A stretch of 64,000 nucleotides of DNA, taken from the NCBI RefSeq assembly GCF_019049245.1, contig NZ_JAGMUK010000218.1:62001-126000 (forward strand), in the 5' to 3' direction. The notes under the pieces were generated by a model that was given only the letters and a program-made list of their open reading frames with translations, did no database searches and had not been told where the DNA came from. Below, one piece after another: positions 35,367 to 44,275 of the stretch; within the stretch, counting starts at the first letter, position 1, and every line of letters begins with the position of its first letter. The position numbers and the translations under genes were made by a program. The stretch comes from Streptomyces sp. AC555_RSS877 (GTDB lineage Bacteria; Actinomycetota; Actinomycetes; Streptomycetales; Streptomycetaceae).

Positions 35367-35500
35367 GGGTACCTCCTGGTGAGACTGGAAGATGAGCCTC
35401 TGACCTCTACGGGAAGTATCAATGCTCAGGCAGCGTCGGTCACCTTCACGGGCGGGCGCCGTCGGTCTCGGCGCGGCGATGGGGGCGACCCGCCGGCCGC

Positions 35501-36676
35501 CTACCCGAGCGTGGCCAGGAACTTCCCCAGGCGGGCGATTCCCTCGCGGAGGTCGTCGGCCGACGCCGCGTAGGAGAGGCGGACGTGGGTGTCCGCCGTG
35601 CGGACGCCGAAGTCCCGGCCAGGGGTGAGCGCCACGTGCGCCTCCTGGAGCGCGCGTTCGCAGAACTCCCACGAGGTGAGTCCGGTGTGGGCGACATCGA
35701 AGTAGACGTAGAACGCGCCGTCGGGCGGGACGGGGACCGGCAGGCCGATCCGGGCCAGGCCGTCGAGGACGAGCGCGCGCCGCTCGGTGAACTCGACCCG
35801 GCGTTCCTCGCAGACCGCCAGGGACTCCGGGCTGAAGCAGGACAGGGCCGCATGCTGCGCGGGAGTGGACGCGCACAGGAAGTAGTTCTGGGCCAGACGC
35901 TCCAGCGCCGGCACGAGGACCTCGGGAACGACGCACCAGCCCAGCCGCCAGCCGGTCATGCCGAAGTACTTCGAGAAGCTGTTGATGACGATGGCGTCGG
36001 GGTCGTACGACAGCGCGCTGCGCGGCGGCTCGCCCTGGGCGTCGTGGTCGCCGAGGTTGAGGTAGATCTCGTCGACGATGCGCCACGCGTCGCGTTCGCG
36101 GGCGAACTCGCAGATGGCCGTCAGCTCGTCGGCCGGGACGGAGGTACCCGTCGGGTTCGACGGGGTGGCGATCATGACGCCGCGGGTGCGGTCCGTCCAA
36201 CTCGCCCGTACCGAAGCGGCGTTCAACTGGAAGCGGGACGCGACGGTGGTGGGAACGAGCGTGACGTCCGCGCCGAAGCTCTCGACGATCTGACGGTTGC
36301 AGGGGTACGACGGGTCCGCGATGAGCACCTCGTCGCCGGCGTCGACGAGGGCCGCCGTGGCCAGTACCAGGGCGGCCGAGGCGCCCGCGGTCACGACGAC
36401 CCGGGCGGGATCGACCTCCACTCCGTGCCGGTCCCGGTAGAAGCGCGCGATCGCCTGCCGCAGCGCGGGCAGCCCGAGCGCCGCCGTGTAGGTCATCGGC
36501 CGGCCGTCCATGGCCTCGCGCATCGCGTTCCGTACGGCCTCAGGCGCGCCGAAGTCCGGTTCACCGAGGCTGAGCTTGACGACGTGGTGGCCCCGGGCCT
36601 CCAGCGCCGCGGCATGCTTGCCGAACTCCATGGCGTAGAACGGGGCGACGGCCCGGGCACGTTGCGAGATCCTCAT
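35501..36676 (-). CDS. PLP-dependent aminotransferase, class I/II
   Basis: A 391-residue fold-type I aminotransferase. LSLGEPDFGAPEAVRNAM is the standard N-terminal motif, TPSNPTGT the PLP-binding Asn region, VDEIYLNL the Asp pair, and SFSKYFGMTGWRLGW contains the Schiff-base Lys. VRLSYAAS near the C-terminus has the substrate-carboxylate Arg. Likely an aspartate/aromatic-type aminotransferase; specificity cannot be assigned. Monocistronic, upstream of dhaK by 134 bases. Confidence 0.88.
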   Translation of the reverse strand: MRISQRARAVAPFYAMEFGKHAAALEARGHHVVKLSLGEPDFGAPEAVRNAMREAMDGRPMTYTAALGLPALRQAIARFYRDRHGVEVDPARVVVTAGASAALVLATAALVDAGDEVLIADPSYPCNRQIVESFGADVTLVPTTVASRFQLNAASVRASWTDRTRGVMIATPSNPTGTSVPADELTAICEFARERDAWRIVDEIYLNLGDHDAQGEPPRSALSYDPDAIVINSFSKYFGMTGWRLGWCVVPEVLVPALERLAQNYFLCASTPAQHAALSCFSPESLAVCEERRVEFTERRALVLDGLARIGLPVPVPPDGAFYVYFDVAHTGLTSWEFCERALQEAHVALTPGRDFGVRTADTHVRLSYAASADDLREGIARLGKFLATLG

Positions 36677-36804
36677 GCGGCGGCCTCCGGCTGATCGCGT
36701 ACAGGGGCACAGTTTATGCGCCGAGCCGGGCACGAACGTGTGCGGGGCGGGTACCGGCCTCACGGCTCTGAGGTGCACCCGCCCCACGGTCGGTGACCGG
36801 ACTG

Positions 36805-36993
36805 TCAGCAGCAGCGGCTCTGCGGGTGGCTCTCCCGGTGGAGCGTGCGTTGCACCTGGTACTCACGGCGGGTCGGTAGCGGCGCGAGCGGGTGGTGGCG
36901 TCGATGCCGGTCGCAGTAGCGGTCGTACTCGGCCTCACCCGTCAGCTCGCGCAGGTACCAGTGCACCGCCCGCGCCCACTGCCGGACCCTCAT
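36805..36993 (-). CDS. Small YbdD/YjiX (DUF466) family protein
   Basis: A 62-residue protein, WYLRELTGEAEYDRYCDRH followed by a basic middle and a terminal ESHPQSRCC. This small family is found directly downstream of cstA in many bacteria, as here, where it overlaps the cstA stop by 4 bases (ATGA). It is thought to modulate the CstA peptide/pyruvate transporter; the mechanism is not visible from sequence. Confidence 0.85.
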   Translation of the reverse strand: MRVRQWARAVHWYLRELTGEAEYDRYCDRHRRHHPLAPLPTRREYQVQRTLHRESHPQSRCC

Positions 36994-39158
36994 GTGCGGG
37001 CTCCCGTCAGCGGTTCGGCGGCCTGCTCGGGTACGTCGATGCGCGACTCGACGTACGGCGCCTCCGTGGTCGGCAGGGGAGAGGCGGACCGTACGGCGCG
37101 TACGCACACCACCGCGGCGTTCACGATCACCACGGCGACCAGCAGCAGGAAGAGGGAGATGAGTACGCCGTCGACGGTGGAGTTGGTGACCACGGTGTGC
37201 ATGTCGTCGACGGTCTTGGCGGGCGGCAGGATCTGACCGGCGTCGATGGCGTCGGCGTACCGCGCGCGCTGGGTGAAGAAGCCCACCCTGGGGTCGTCGG
37301 AGAAGACCTTCTGCCAGCCGGCGGTGAAGGTGATGGCGACCACCCAGGCCAGCGGGACGCCCGTGACCCAGGCGAAGCGCAGCCGTCCGGACTTGATCAG
37401 GACCGTGGTGCAGACGGTGAGGGCGATGGCGGCGAGCAGCTGGTTGGCGATGCCGAAGAGCGGGAAGAGCTGGTTGATCCCGCCCAGCGGGTCGGTGGCG
37501 CCGGTGTAGAGGAAGTAGCCCCAGGCGGCGACGACGAGGGCACTGCACAGCCAGATCCCGGGCTTCCAGGTGACCCGGCCGATGGGCTTCCAGACGTTGC
37601 CGAGCATGTCCTGCAGCATGAACCGGCCGACCCGGGTGCCCGCGTCGACCGTCGTCAGGATGAACAGGGCCTCGAACATGATCGCGAAGTGGTACCAGAA
37701 GGCCTTCATCGCCGTGCCGCCGAAGACCCCCGAGAAGATCTCCGACATGCCGACGGCCAGGGTGGGCGCGCCGCCCGACCGGGCGATCAGGGTCTGCTCC
37801 TCGACCGCCTTGGCCGCCTGCGTCAGCTGGTCGGGGGTGATGGTGAAGCCGAGACCGGCCACCGCGTGGGACGCGGACTCGGCCGTCGTGCCGAGGAGAC
37901 CCGCGGGGGCGTTCATCGCGTAGAAGAGGCCGGGTTCGAGGGTGGCCGCGGCGATCAGCGCCATGATCGCGACGAACGACTCCATCAGCATGGCGCCGTA
38001 GCCGATCAGCCGGACCTGGGACTCCTTCTGGATCAGCTTGGGGGTGGTGCCCGAGGCGACCAGGGCGTGGAAGCCGGACAGCGCGCCGCAGGCGATGGTG
38101 ATGAAGAGGAAGGGGAAGAGGGAGCCGGCGAAGACCGGACCGGCGCCCGAACTCGCGAACTCGCTGACCGCGTCGGCGCGCAGCACGGGGGCGGCCACCA
38201 CGACGCCGACCGCGAGCAGCGCGATCGTGCCGATCTTCATGAAGGTGGACAGGTAGTCGCGCGGCGCGAGCAGCATCCACACCGGCAGGACCGAGGCGAG
38301 GAAGCCGTAGCCGACCAGGCAGAAGACGAGGGTCGTCGGGCTGAGGGTGAAGGTGTCCGCGAGCGAGGAGTTCTGGATCCAGCCGCCGCCGACGATGGCC
38401 AGCAGGAGCAGCGCCACCCCGATGAAGCTGGTCTCGACGACCCGGCCGGGGCGGATTCGGTGCATCCAGAAGCCCATGAACAGGGCGATGGGGATGGTCA
38501 TGGCGACGGAGAAGGTGCCCCAGGGGGAGTGCGCGAGGGCGTTGACCACGACCAGGGCCAGCACACCCAGCAGGATGATCATGATGGCGAACACGGCTAC
38601 CAGGGCGGCGGCGCCGCCCGCCCGGCCGATCTCGTCGCGGGCCATCTGCCCCAGCGACTTGCCGTCCCGCCGCATCGACAGGAACAGCACCACCATGTCC
38701 TGCACGGCCCCTGCGAAGATCACCCCGGCGACGATCCACAGGGTGCCGGGCAGGTACCCCATCTGGGCCGCGAGCACCGGCCCCACCAGCGGTCCGGCGC
38801 CGGCGATCGCGGCGAAGTGGTGGCCGAGCAGCACCCGGCGGTCGGTCGGCTGGAAGTCGACACCGTCCTCCAGACGTTCGGCGGGGGTGGCCCGGCGGTC
38901 GTCCGGCCTCAGCACACGGCGGGCGATGAAGCGGGAGTAGAAGCGGTAGGCGATGGCGTACGAGCCGAGTGCGGCCACCACCAGCCAGACCGCGGAGATC
39001 TCCTCACCGCGGGCCAGGGCCAGGACGCCCCAGGCGACGGCGCCCAGCAGCGCGACGGTCACCCACAGCACGATCGACCGCGGGGACATGCGGGACCGTA
39101 CGGGCGGCGGCTCCTGTGGCGCCGGGAGACCGGATTCGGGCATGACTGACGTAGGCAT
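36990..39158 (-). CDS. cstA: CstA-family carbon starvation transporter
   Basis: A 722-residue integral membrane protein with well over 15 hydrophobic helices and the CstA hallmarks: HHFAAIAGAGPLVGPVLAAQ, AGAVQDMVVLF and GPVFAGSLFPFLFITIACGA then SGFHALVASGTTPK. Members import peptides or pyruvate under carbon limitation. The start at 39158 follows GAGGAG. Coupled to the downstream DUF466 gene. Confidence 0.93.
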   Translation of the reverse strand: MPTSVMPESGLPAPQEPPPVRSRMSPRSIVLWVTVALLGAVAWGVLALARGEEISAVWLVVAALGSYAIAYRFYSRFIARRVLRPDDRRATPAERLEDGVDFQPTDRRVLLGHHFAAIAGAGPLVGPVLAAQMGYLPGTLWIVAGVIFAGAVQDMVVLFLSMRRDGKSLGQMARDEIGRAGGAAALVAVFAIMIILLGVLALVVVNALAHSPWGTFSVAMTIPIALFMGFWMHRIRPGRVVETSFIGVALLLLAIVGGGWIQNSSLADTFTLSPTTLVFCLVGYGFLASVLPVWMLLAPRDYLSTFMKIGTIALLAVGVVVAAPVLRADAVSEFASSGAGPVFAGSLFPFLFITIACGALSGFHALVASGTTPKLIQKESQVRLIGYGAMLMESFVAIMALIAAATLEPGLFYAMNAPAGLLGTTAESASHAVAGLGFTITPDQLTQAAKAVEEQTLIARSGGAPTLAVGMSEIFSGVFGGTAMKAFWYHFAIMFEALFILTTVDAGTRVGRFMLQDMLGNVWKPIGRVTWKPGIWLCSALVVAAWGYFLYTGATDPLGGINQLFPLFGIANQLLAAIALTVCTTVLIKSGRLRFAWVTGVPLAWVVAITFTAGWQKVFSDDPRVGFFTQRARYADAIDAGQILPPAKTVDDMHTVVTNSTVDGVLISLFLLLVAVVIVNAAVVCVRAVRSASPLPTTEAPYVESRIDVPEQAAEPLTGART

Positions 39159-39241
39159 GGCGGCTCCTCACCTCGGGGGTGATGTTGTGAGAGGACGTGC
39201 GTGAAGGTCAGCGACCGGGACGTGACTCCCGTTCGCCCGGA

Positions 39242-39463
39242 TCAGGGATCGCGGTGTTCGTGCCTGGTCAGCGCGTACGCGCCGAGCAGACACAGGCCGC
39301 ATCCCGGCACCCAGGCGAGCTGGTACCAGTAGAAGAACGGCGTGCCCGCGAGCCATGGGCTCGCGCCGGCGTACCAGGGAACCCACAGCAGCCCCGCCGC
39401 GGGCGCGAGGAGCAGCACGGCGACGGCGACGCGCCGTAGCCGGGGATGACCGGTCCGTGCCAT
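39242..39463 (-). CDS. DUF3311 small membrane protein
   Basis: A 73-residue protein with two transmembrane helices (VAVAVLLLAPAAGLLWVPW and FYWYQLAWVPGCGLCLLGAY). DUF3311 proteins usually sit directly in front of a sodium:solute symporter on the same strand. Here the gene is divergent from that symporter (167-base spacer) and lies upstream of cstA, which points to a local rearrangement. It may still be a symporter accessory subunit. Confidence 0.75.
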   Translation of the reverse strand: MARTGHPRLRRVAVAVLLLAPAAGLLWVPWYAGASPWLAGTPFFYWYQLAWVPGCGLCLLGAYALTRHEHRDP

Positions 39464-39629
39464 GACCTGCGCTCCTCTCCCGCTCGCTGTGGGTCTGTGC
39501 AAGAGTTGCCCACCCGCCGGAAGTGGTTGACAGCGGATTTCCAGAAGATTTCCGCCGGTGTTCCGTCAACCGAACCAGCCGTCTGCGCAACCAACCGGTG
39601 AGATCCAGGCACACCAAGGACGGTGACCC

Positions 39630-41192
39630 ATGGCCGACGGCGCCATGACCGCGACGTTTCTCGCCGTGATCGGCGGAGCGTCGCTGCTCGCCGTGACGGC
39701 ACGCCGTCTGCACCCCAGCGACCGGCTGCCCTCCCTGGAGGGCTGGGCTTTGGCCGACCGGAGTCTGGGTCCGGTGTGGACCTGGTTCCTGCTCGGCGGC
39801 ACGATCTTCACCGCGTACACCTTCACCGCCGTCCCCGGCCTGGCGTACGGCAACGGGGCGCCCGCCTTCTTCGCGGTGCCGTACACGGTGATCGTCTGCC
39901 CGCTCGCCTTCGTGCTGCTGAGCCGCCTGTGGACCGTGGCCCGCCGGCACGGCTACATCACCGCCGCCGACTTCGTGCGCGGACGGTACGGGTCGCCGCC
40001 GCTGGCGCTGGTGGTCGCGCTGACCGGGATCCTGGCGACGATGCCGTACCTGGCGCTGCAACTGCTCGGCATACGCGCCGTGCTGACAGCCGGGGGCGTG
40101 TACCCGCGCGGGGCGGGCGGGGACCTGGTGATGGTGGCCCTCTTCGCCGGGCTCGCGGTGGCGACGTACCGGCACGGACTGCGCGCGCCCGCTGTCATCT
40201 CCGCGCTCAAGGCGGTGGCCGTGTTCGTCTCGCTCACCGCCGTCTGCTGGCTGGTCCTCGACCGGCTCGGCGGCCCCGGCCCGGTCTTCGACGGCGCCGC
40301 CCGGCGGCTCGGCGGGACGGACACGGCGCACTCCGCCCTGCTGCTGTCGCCCGCCCAGCAGCCCGCCTACGCCACGCTCGCCCTCGGTTCCGCGCTGGCC
40401 CTGCTGATGTACCCGCACGTCCTCACCGCCGGGTTCGCCGCCGACGGCCCCCGCACCCTGCGCAAGGTCTCCGTGGCGCTGCCCGCCTGGACGGCGCTGC
40501 TCGCGCTCTTCGGCTTCCTCGGTGTCGCCGCCCTCGCGGTGGGCGTACGGGCGCCGGAGGGCGGCGCGGAGGCCGCCGTGCCGATGCTGGTCGACCGGCT
40601 GATGCCGGGGCCGCTGGCCGGGCTGGTGTTCGCCGCGATCACCGTGGGGGCGCTGGTCCCCGCCGCCGTGATGTCCATCGCCGCCGCCACCAGCTTCGTC
40701 CGGAACGTGTACGTCGAGTACGTCCATCCCACCGCCACGCCCAAACGGCAGGTGCGCATCGCCAAGGCGGTGTCGCTGACCGCGAAGGTGGGCGCGGTCG
40801 CGTTCGTGTTCGGGCTGCGCGACCAGGACGCGATCAATCTCCAACTGCTCGGCGGCGTCTGGATCCTGCAGATCTTTCCCGCCGTGGCCGTGGGACTGTT
40901 CACCGGCCGGCTGCATCCACGGGCGCTGCTGGCCGGCTGGGCCGTGGGCATGGCGGCCGGAACCGTCCTGGTGGTGCGGGAGGGCTTCTCGTCCGTCGTA
41001 CCGGTCGGCTTCGGCGGCCCCGCGGTGGAGATCTACGCCGGGCTCGTCGCCCTCCTGCTCAATCTGACCGTCGCCGTGGCCGCGACCCCCGCCCTGGAAC
41101 GTCTCGGCGTCCCGCGCGGCGCCGACCTCACCGACCTACCGACCCGCCTGGCCGTCAGGCGGCGCCCCGAGACGGGAGCGAACAACTCGTGA
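39630..41192 (+). CDS. Sodium:solute symporter family transporter
   Basis: A 520-residue protein with about 13 transmembrane helices and the SSS fold: GWALADRSLGPVWTWFLLGG near the N-terminus, RHGYITAADFVRGRYG and a GFAADGPRTLRK segment. The nearest known relatives transport monocarboxylates or amino acids; the substrate here is unknown. The start follows AAGGA by 9 bases. The stop overlaps the start of an ECF sigma gene (GTGA), an unusual coupling of transporter and sigma factor. Confidence 0.87.
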   Translation: MADGAMTATFLAVIGGASLLAVTARRLHPSDRLPSLEGWALADRSLGPVWTWFLLGGTIFTAYTFTAVPGLAYGNGAPAFFAVPYTVIVCPLAFVLLSRLWTVARRHGYITAADFVRGRYGSPPLALVVALTGILATMPYLALQLLGIRAVLTAGGVYPRGAGGDLVMVALFAGLAVATYRHGLRAPAVISALKAVAVFVSLTAVCWLVLDRLGGPGPVFDGAARRLGGTDTAHSALLLSPAQQPAYATLALGSALALLMYPHVLTAGFAADGPRTLRKVSVALPAWTALLALFGFLGVAALAVGVRAPEGGAEAAVPMLVDRLMPGPLAGLVFAAITVGALVPAAVMSIAAATSFVRNVYVEYVHPTATPKRQVRIAKAVSLTAKVGAVAFVFGLRDQDAINLQLLGGVWILQIFPAVAVGLFTGRLHPRALLAGWAVGMAAGTVLVVREGFSSVVPVGFGGPAVEIYAGLVALLLNLTVAVAATPALERLGVPRGADLTDLPTRLAVRRRPETGANNS

Positions 41193-41776
41193 GACGCAGA
41201 CAGAACATTCCCCTCACGCTGCCGCCCGTGCCGCCGCCCGCCCTTCCGGCCGATCCCCTCGTGCCCACGGTGAGCGACCCGGCCGACGTGGAACGGGAGG
41301 CCGCCCTGGCCCGCCTGTTCGAGCTGCACTACGCCTCGATGCTGCGGCTGGCCGTGCTGCTCGGCGCGGACGACCCGGAGAACGTGGTGGCCGAGGCGTA
41401 CTACCAGATCTACCGCAAGTGGCGGCGGCTGCGGGACACCGCGGCGGCCGAGGCGTACCTGCGCTCCACCGTCTGCAACCTGACCCGTATGCGGATACGC
41501 CACCTGCAAGTGGCCCGCAGACACGTGGAGAACCCGCCGGAGGAGGTCGTCGCGTCCGCCGAGAGCACCGCCCTCCTGCACGACGACCAGCGCGTGCTGA
41601 TCGACGCCCTGCAGCAGCTGCCGGCCCGGCAGCGCGAGGCGCTCGTGCTGCGGCACTGGCTCGGATTGAAGGAGAGTGAGATCGCCGCCGCGATGGGGAT
41701 CTCCTGCGGGTCGGTCAAGACACACACGGCGCGCGGCATCGCCGCCCTGAGTCAGGCGATGGAGGCCCGGCGATGA
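41189..41776 (+). CDS. ECF-type RNA polymerase sigma factor
   Basis: A 195-residue sigma factor. Region 2 is at about residues 38-100 (LFELHYASMLRLAVLLGADD, then AYYQIYRKWRRL) and region 4 at about 135-190 (LPARQREALVLRHWLGLKES, EIAAAMGISCGSVKTHTARG). The N-terminal 35 residues are Pro-rich and extra. Its GTG start overlaps the symporter stop and its own stop overlaps the next gene by 4 bases, so all three are translationally coupled. Similar to the SigE/Sig24-type streptomycete factors with a transmembrane partner downstream. Confidence 0.88.
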   Translation: MRRRQNIPLTLPPVPPPALPADPLVPTVSDPADVEREAALARLFELHYASMLRLAVLLGADDPENVVAEAYYQIYRKWRRLRDTAAAEAYLRSTVCNLTRMRIRHLQVARRHVENPPEEVVASAESTALLHDDQRVLIDALQQLPARQREALVLRHWLGLKESEIAAAMGISCGSVKTHTARGIAALSQAMEARR

Positions 41777-42222
41777 ACGACACAGGTCGAGGCCGCACCG
41801 AGAACGAACGCACGGCGACCGAACGCACCGGAAGCGAACACACGGAGAAGGACCGCACGGAGAAGGCCCGCACCGAGAAGGACCGCATGGAACACGAGCG
41901 CGGCCGGGCGCCGGAAGGCGCCCTGGACATGGGCCGGACGGAACGAGAACTGAGCGAAGCCCTGGAGGCGCTGGCCGGCGGAGTACGGGCCGCGCCCGAC
42001 GCCTACCGCACGGCCCGCGGCGAGTGGCTGCGCCGCGAACGCCGCCGCCGGCTCGTCCTCACCGTCCTGATCGCGGTCGTCTTCACCCTGGCCACGCTGA
42101 TCGGCCTGTGGGTCCTCAACCAGGCCCCGGCCGACCCCGGCGTCATCTTCTCCGGCGCCCAAGGACCTGTTGTCCAGGCCCGAGCGACGGCCGGGCCGGG
42201 GTGGCCGGGCCAGTCGGGGTAG
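41773..42222 (+). CDS. Single-pass membrane protein with charged pentapeptide repeats, possible anti-sigma factor
   Basis: A 149-residue protein. Residues 9-43 are seven 5-residue repeats of the form T-E-x-x-R (for example TEKDR, TEKAR), then an acidic/helical segment (ERELSEALEALAGGVRAAPD), a basic cluster (WLRRERRRR) and one transmembrane helix (about residues 92-113, LVLTVLIAVVFTLATLIGLW). Position directly after the ECF sigma gene with a 4-base overlap fits an anti-sigma factor, and similar proteins follow such sigma genes in streptomycetes. No zinc-binding anti-sigma motif is present. Confidence 0.7.
   Translation: MNDTGRGRTENERTATERTGSEHTEKDRTEKARTEKDRMEHERGRAPEGALDMGRTERELSEALEALAGGVRAAPDAYRTARGEWLRRERRRRLVLTVLIAVVFTLATLIGLWVLNQAPADPGVIFSGAQGPVVQARATAGPGWPGQSG
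41797..41901 (+). repeat. Seven 15-bp coding repeats (T-E-x-x-R)
   Basis: Seven consecutive 5-codon units: TENER, TATER, TGSEH, TEKDR, TEKAR, TEKDR, MEHER. Alternating acid and base at these spacings favours a rigid single alpha helix. Confidence 0.85.
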
Positions 42223-42324
42223 TCGGGGCAAGGAACGCGCGGTACGCAGCTCGGGCCGGCCCGCCTGTCAGTGGACGGGGCTACTGTCGTGGGCATCCGA
42301 ACACGGCCTGAACCAAGGGACGTC

Positions 42325-42885
42325 ATGACCACACTCGACAACCGTCCGAACACGGCACTCCTCGTCGTCGACGTACAGAAGGGCGTCGTCGAGGAAGCCC
42401 ACGACCGCGACACGGTCGTCGCGAACGTCGGCAGTATCGTCGAGAAGGCACGGCACGAACGGGTCCCCGTCGTCTGGGTCCAGCATTCCGACGAGCAGCT
42501 CGTGAAGGGGAGCGACGACTGGCGGATCGTCCCCGAGCTGACCCCGGGCATCGGCGAGCCGCTCGTCGAGAAGAACTACGGCGACTCCTTCGAGGACACC
42601 ATGCTCGAAACGGTGCTGTCGGGCCTTGGAGTCGGGCGGCTCGTCGTCGTCGGAGCGTCGACGGACGCGTGCATCCGCTCGACGCTCCACGGCGCGTTCG
42701 TCAGGGGATACGACACGACCCTCGTGGGCGACGCCCACACGACGGACGACCAGACGGCGTGGGGAGCGCCGCCGCCGGACCAGGTCATCGCCCACACGAA
42801 CCTGTACTGGAGCCACCAGACGGCGCCGGGACGGACGGCGGGGACCGTCAAGGCCGAGGACGTCGACTTCGGCGGTACGGGCTGA
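42325..42885 (+). CDS. Isochorismatase-family cysteine hydrolase
   Basis: A 186-residue hydrolase. Catalytic Asp is in VVDVQKG, the Lys in EKNYGDSF, and the nucleophilic Cys in STDACIRSTLHGAF, with the preceding cis-peptide VGAST. It is the size of nicotinamidase-type enzymes. The ATG at 42325 follows AAGGGA. Which amide or ester it hydrolyses is unknown. Monocistronic. Confidence 0.87.
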   Translation: MTTLDNRPNTALLVVDVQKGVVEEAHDRDTVVANVGSIVEKARHERVPVVWVQHSDEQLVKGSDDWRIVPELTPGIGEPLVEKNYGDSFEDTMLETVLSGLGVGRLVVVGASTDACIRSTLHGAFVRGYDTTLVGDAHTTDDQTAWGAPPPDQVIAHTNLYWSHQTAPGRTAGTVKAEDVDFGGTG

Positions 42886-43055
42886 CGGACCGGCGAACTG
42901 GATCTCAGGCAGCCTTGCACCTACGGTCGAAGAGGTCGCCCGCCGGCGGCAGCAAGCAAGGGTGGCGACGACGCACCCGAGAGAGCCGCGCGATCACCGT
43001 CCGTCGCGGCAGTGCCCCTGTCTGTTCGGGACGGACCGTGCTTGAGGAGATGACG

Positions 43056-43751
43056 ATGGCGAAGATCCTTTTTGTGATGACAGGCGCCGACCAGTGGACG
43101 CTGGCCGACGGCAGCACGCAGCCCACGGGCTTCTGGGCCGAGGAGGCCGCCGTGCCGTACCAAGCCTTCAAGGACGCGGGGCACGAGATCACCGTGGCCA
43201 CCCCCGGCGGCGTGGTCCCGCCCGTCGACGAGGGCAGCCTCAGCTCCGACGCCAACGGCGGCCCTGAGCAGGCCGCCAAGATCCGCGCCGTGCTCGAGAC
43301 GGCCCCCGAGTTCCGGTCCCCGATCACGCTGACCGAGGTACGCCTCGACGACTACGCAGCGGTCTACGTCCCCGGCGGCCACGGCCCGATGGAGGACCTG
43401 GCCGTGAACGCGGACTCCGGCGGCATCCTCACGCGGGCGGTGGGCAGCGGGATGCCGGTCGGCGTGGTCTGCCACGGCCCGGCGGCGATGCTCGCCTCGG
43501 TCAGGGAGGACGGCACCAACGCCTTCGCCGGCTACCGTGTCACCGCCTTCACCAACACCGAGGAGCAGCTCGCCGGCAACGCCGAGCGCGCCAAGTGGCT
43601 GCTCCAGGACCGCCTGACCGAGGCGGGCGTCAAGGTCGAGGTCGGCGAGCCCTGGGCCCCGCACGTCGAGGTCGACCGCAACCTCGTGACCGGCCAGAAC
43701 CCCGCGTCCTCCGCGCCCCTCGCCACCGAACTGCTGAAGAAGCTGGCCTGA
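43056..43751 (+). CDS. DJ-1/PfpI family class I amidotransferase-like protein (Hsp31 type)
   Basis: A 231-residue protein of the DJ-1 superfamily. The nucleophile elbow is GVVCHGPAAML (Cys), the acidic partner lies in AVYVPGGHGPMEDL (Glu or Asp), and FWAEEAAVPYQAF is the Hsp31-type N-terminal motif. Related proteins act as glyoxalases or stress chaperones. GAGGAG precedes the ATG at 43056 (an ATG two codons earlier is possible). Convergent with a small-protein gene across a strong hairpin. Confidence 0.86.
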   Translation: MAKILFVMTGADQWTLADGSTQPTGFWAEEAAVPYQAFKDAGHEITVATPGGVVPPVDEGSLSSDANGGPEQAAKIRAVLETAPEFRSPITLTEVRLDDYAAVYVPGGHGPMEDLAVNADSGGILTRAVGSGMPVGVVCHGPAAMLASVREDGTNAFAGYRVTAFTNTEEQLAGNAERAKWLLQDRLTEAGVKVEVGEPWAPHVEVDRNLVTGQNPASSAPLATELLKKLA

Positions 43752-43776
43752 ACCCCCTGCCGTGGGCAACGGCAAG

Positions 43777-43815
43777 GCGCGGACGGGACGGCGATGATGG
43801 CCGCCCCGTCCGCGC
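43777..43815. terminator. Strong bidirectional hairpin terminator
   Basis: GCGCGGACGGG (43777-43787) and CCCGTCCGCGC (43805-43815) form a perfect 11-bp stem with a 17-base loop between two convergent genes. There is no U-tract. Confidence 0.7.
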
Positions 43816-43829
43816 GCCCGCGCTCGCCG

Positions 43830-44180
43830 CTACGTACGGTCACCCTTCGGCTTGCCCCGCTGGTCCGGGGTGCCGTGCGGCGGCGGGCTGAAGGGCTGCG
43901 GCGACGTCGCGGGCGACACGCGGGAGCCGGCGGGGGAGGCGGTCTGCTCGGGACGCAGGGCGCCCGGGTCGCCGGACGTCGGCTCGGCGCCCGCCTCCAG
44001 TTGCTCGAGACGTGCCGTCAGTACCGCGGTCACCGGGACGCGGTCGGCGTGCGTCCGCTCGTATGCCAGCAGCTCCTCGACGTCCTGCGCGGTCAGTGAC
44101 CGTACGCGGCTCTCCAGGCCGCCGATCGGCAGCTGGTCGTAGTCGGGCAGCGGCAGGCTGTCGCGGCCGGAGTCGGCCAT
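43830..44180 (-). CDS. Conserved actinomycete protein with LPDYDQLP N-terminal domain
   Basis: A 116-residue soluble protein. The first 75 residues hold the conserved pattern LPLPDYDQLPIGGLESRVRS, then ELLAYERTHADRVPVTAVLT and RLEQLEAGAEP; the remainder is a Pro/Ser-rich tail. This small helical domain recurs in streptomycetes and mycobacteria as a lipid-droplet- or membrane-associated helper, but I assign no function. Downstream of nothing in operon; convergent with the PfpI gene. Confidence 0.72.
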   Translation of the reverse strand: MADSGRDSLPLPDYDQLPIGGLESRVRSLTAQDVEELLAYERTHADRVPVTAVLTARLEQLEAGAEPTSGDPGALRPEQTASPAGSRVSPATSPQPFSPPPHGTPDQRGKPKGDRT

Positions 44181-44275
44181 GGATCTCACTTCCCTCAGTG
44201 CTGTGGGCTCCACGCGTCTGTGATGGCCCCTGTGAACACGGTGCTACGGCCGGCCGGGTGCCGGCGGCGCCGGTG

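Noticed and set aside
36675-39149. 824-codon plus-strand frame across cstA
   Set aside because: Antisense shadow; composition dominated by Gly, Asp, Glu, Arg; cstA on the other strand is unmistakable.
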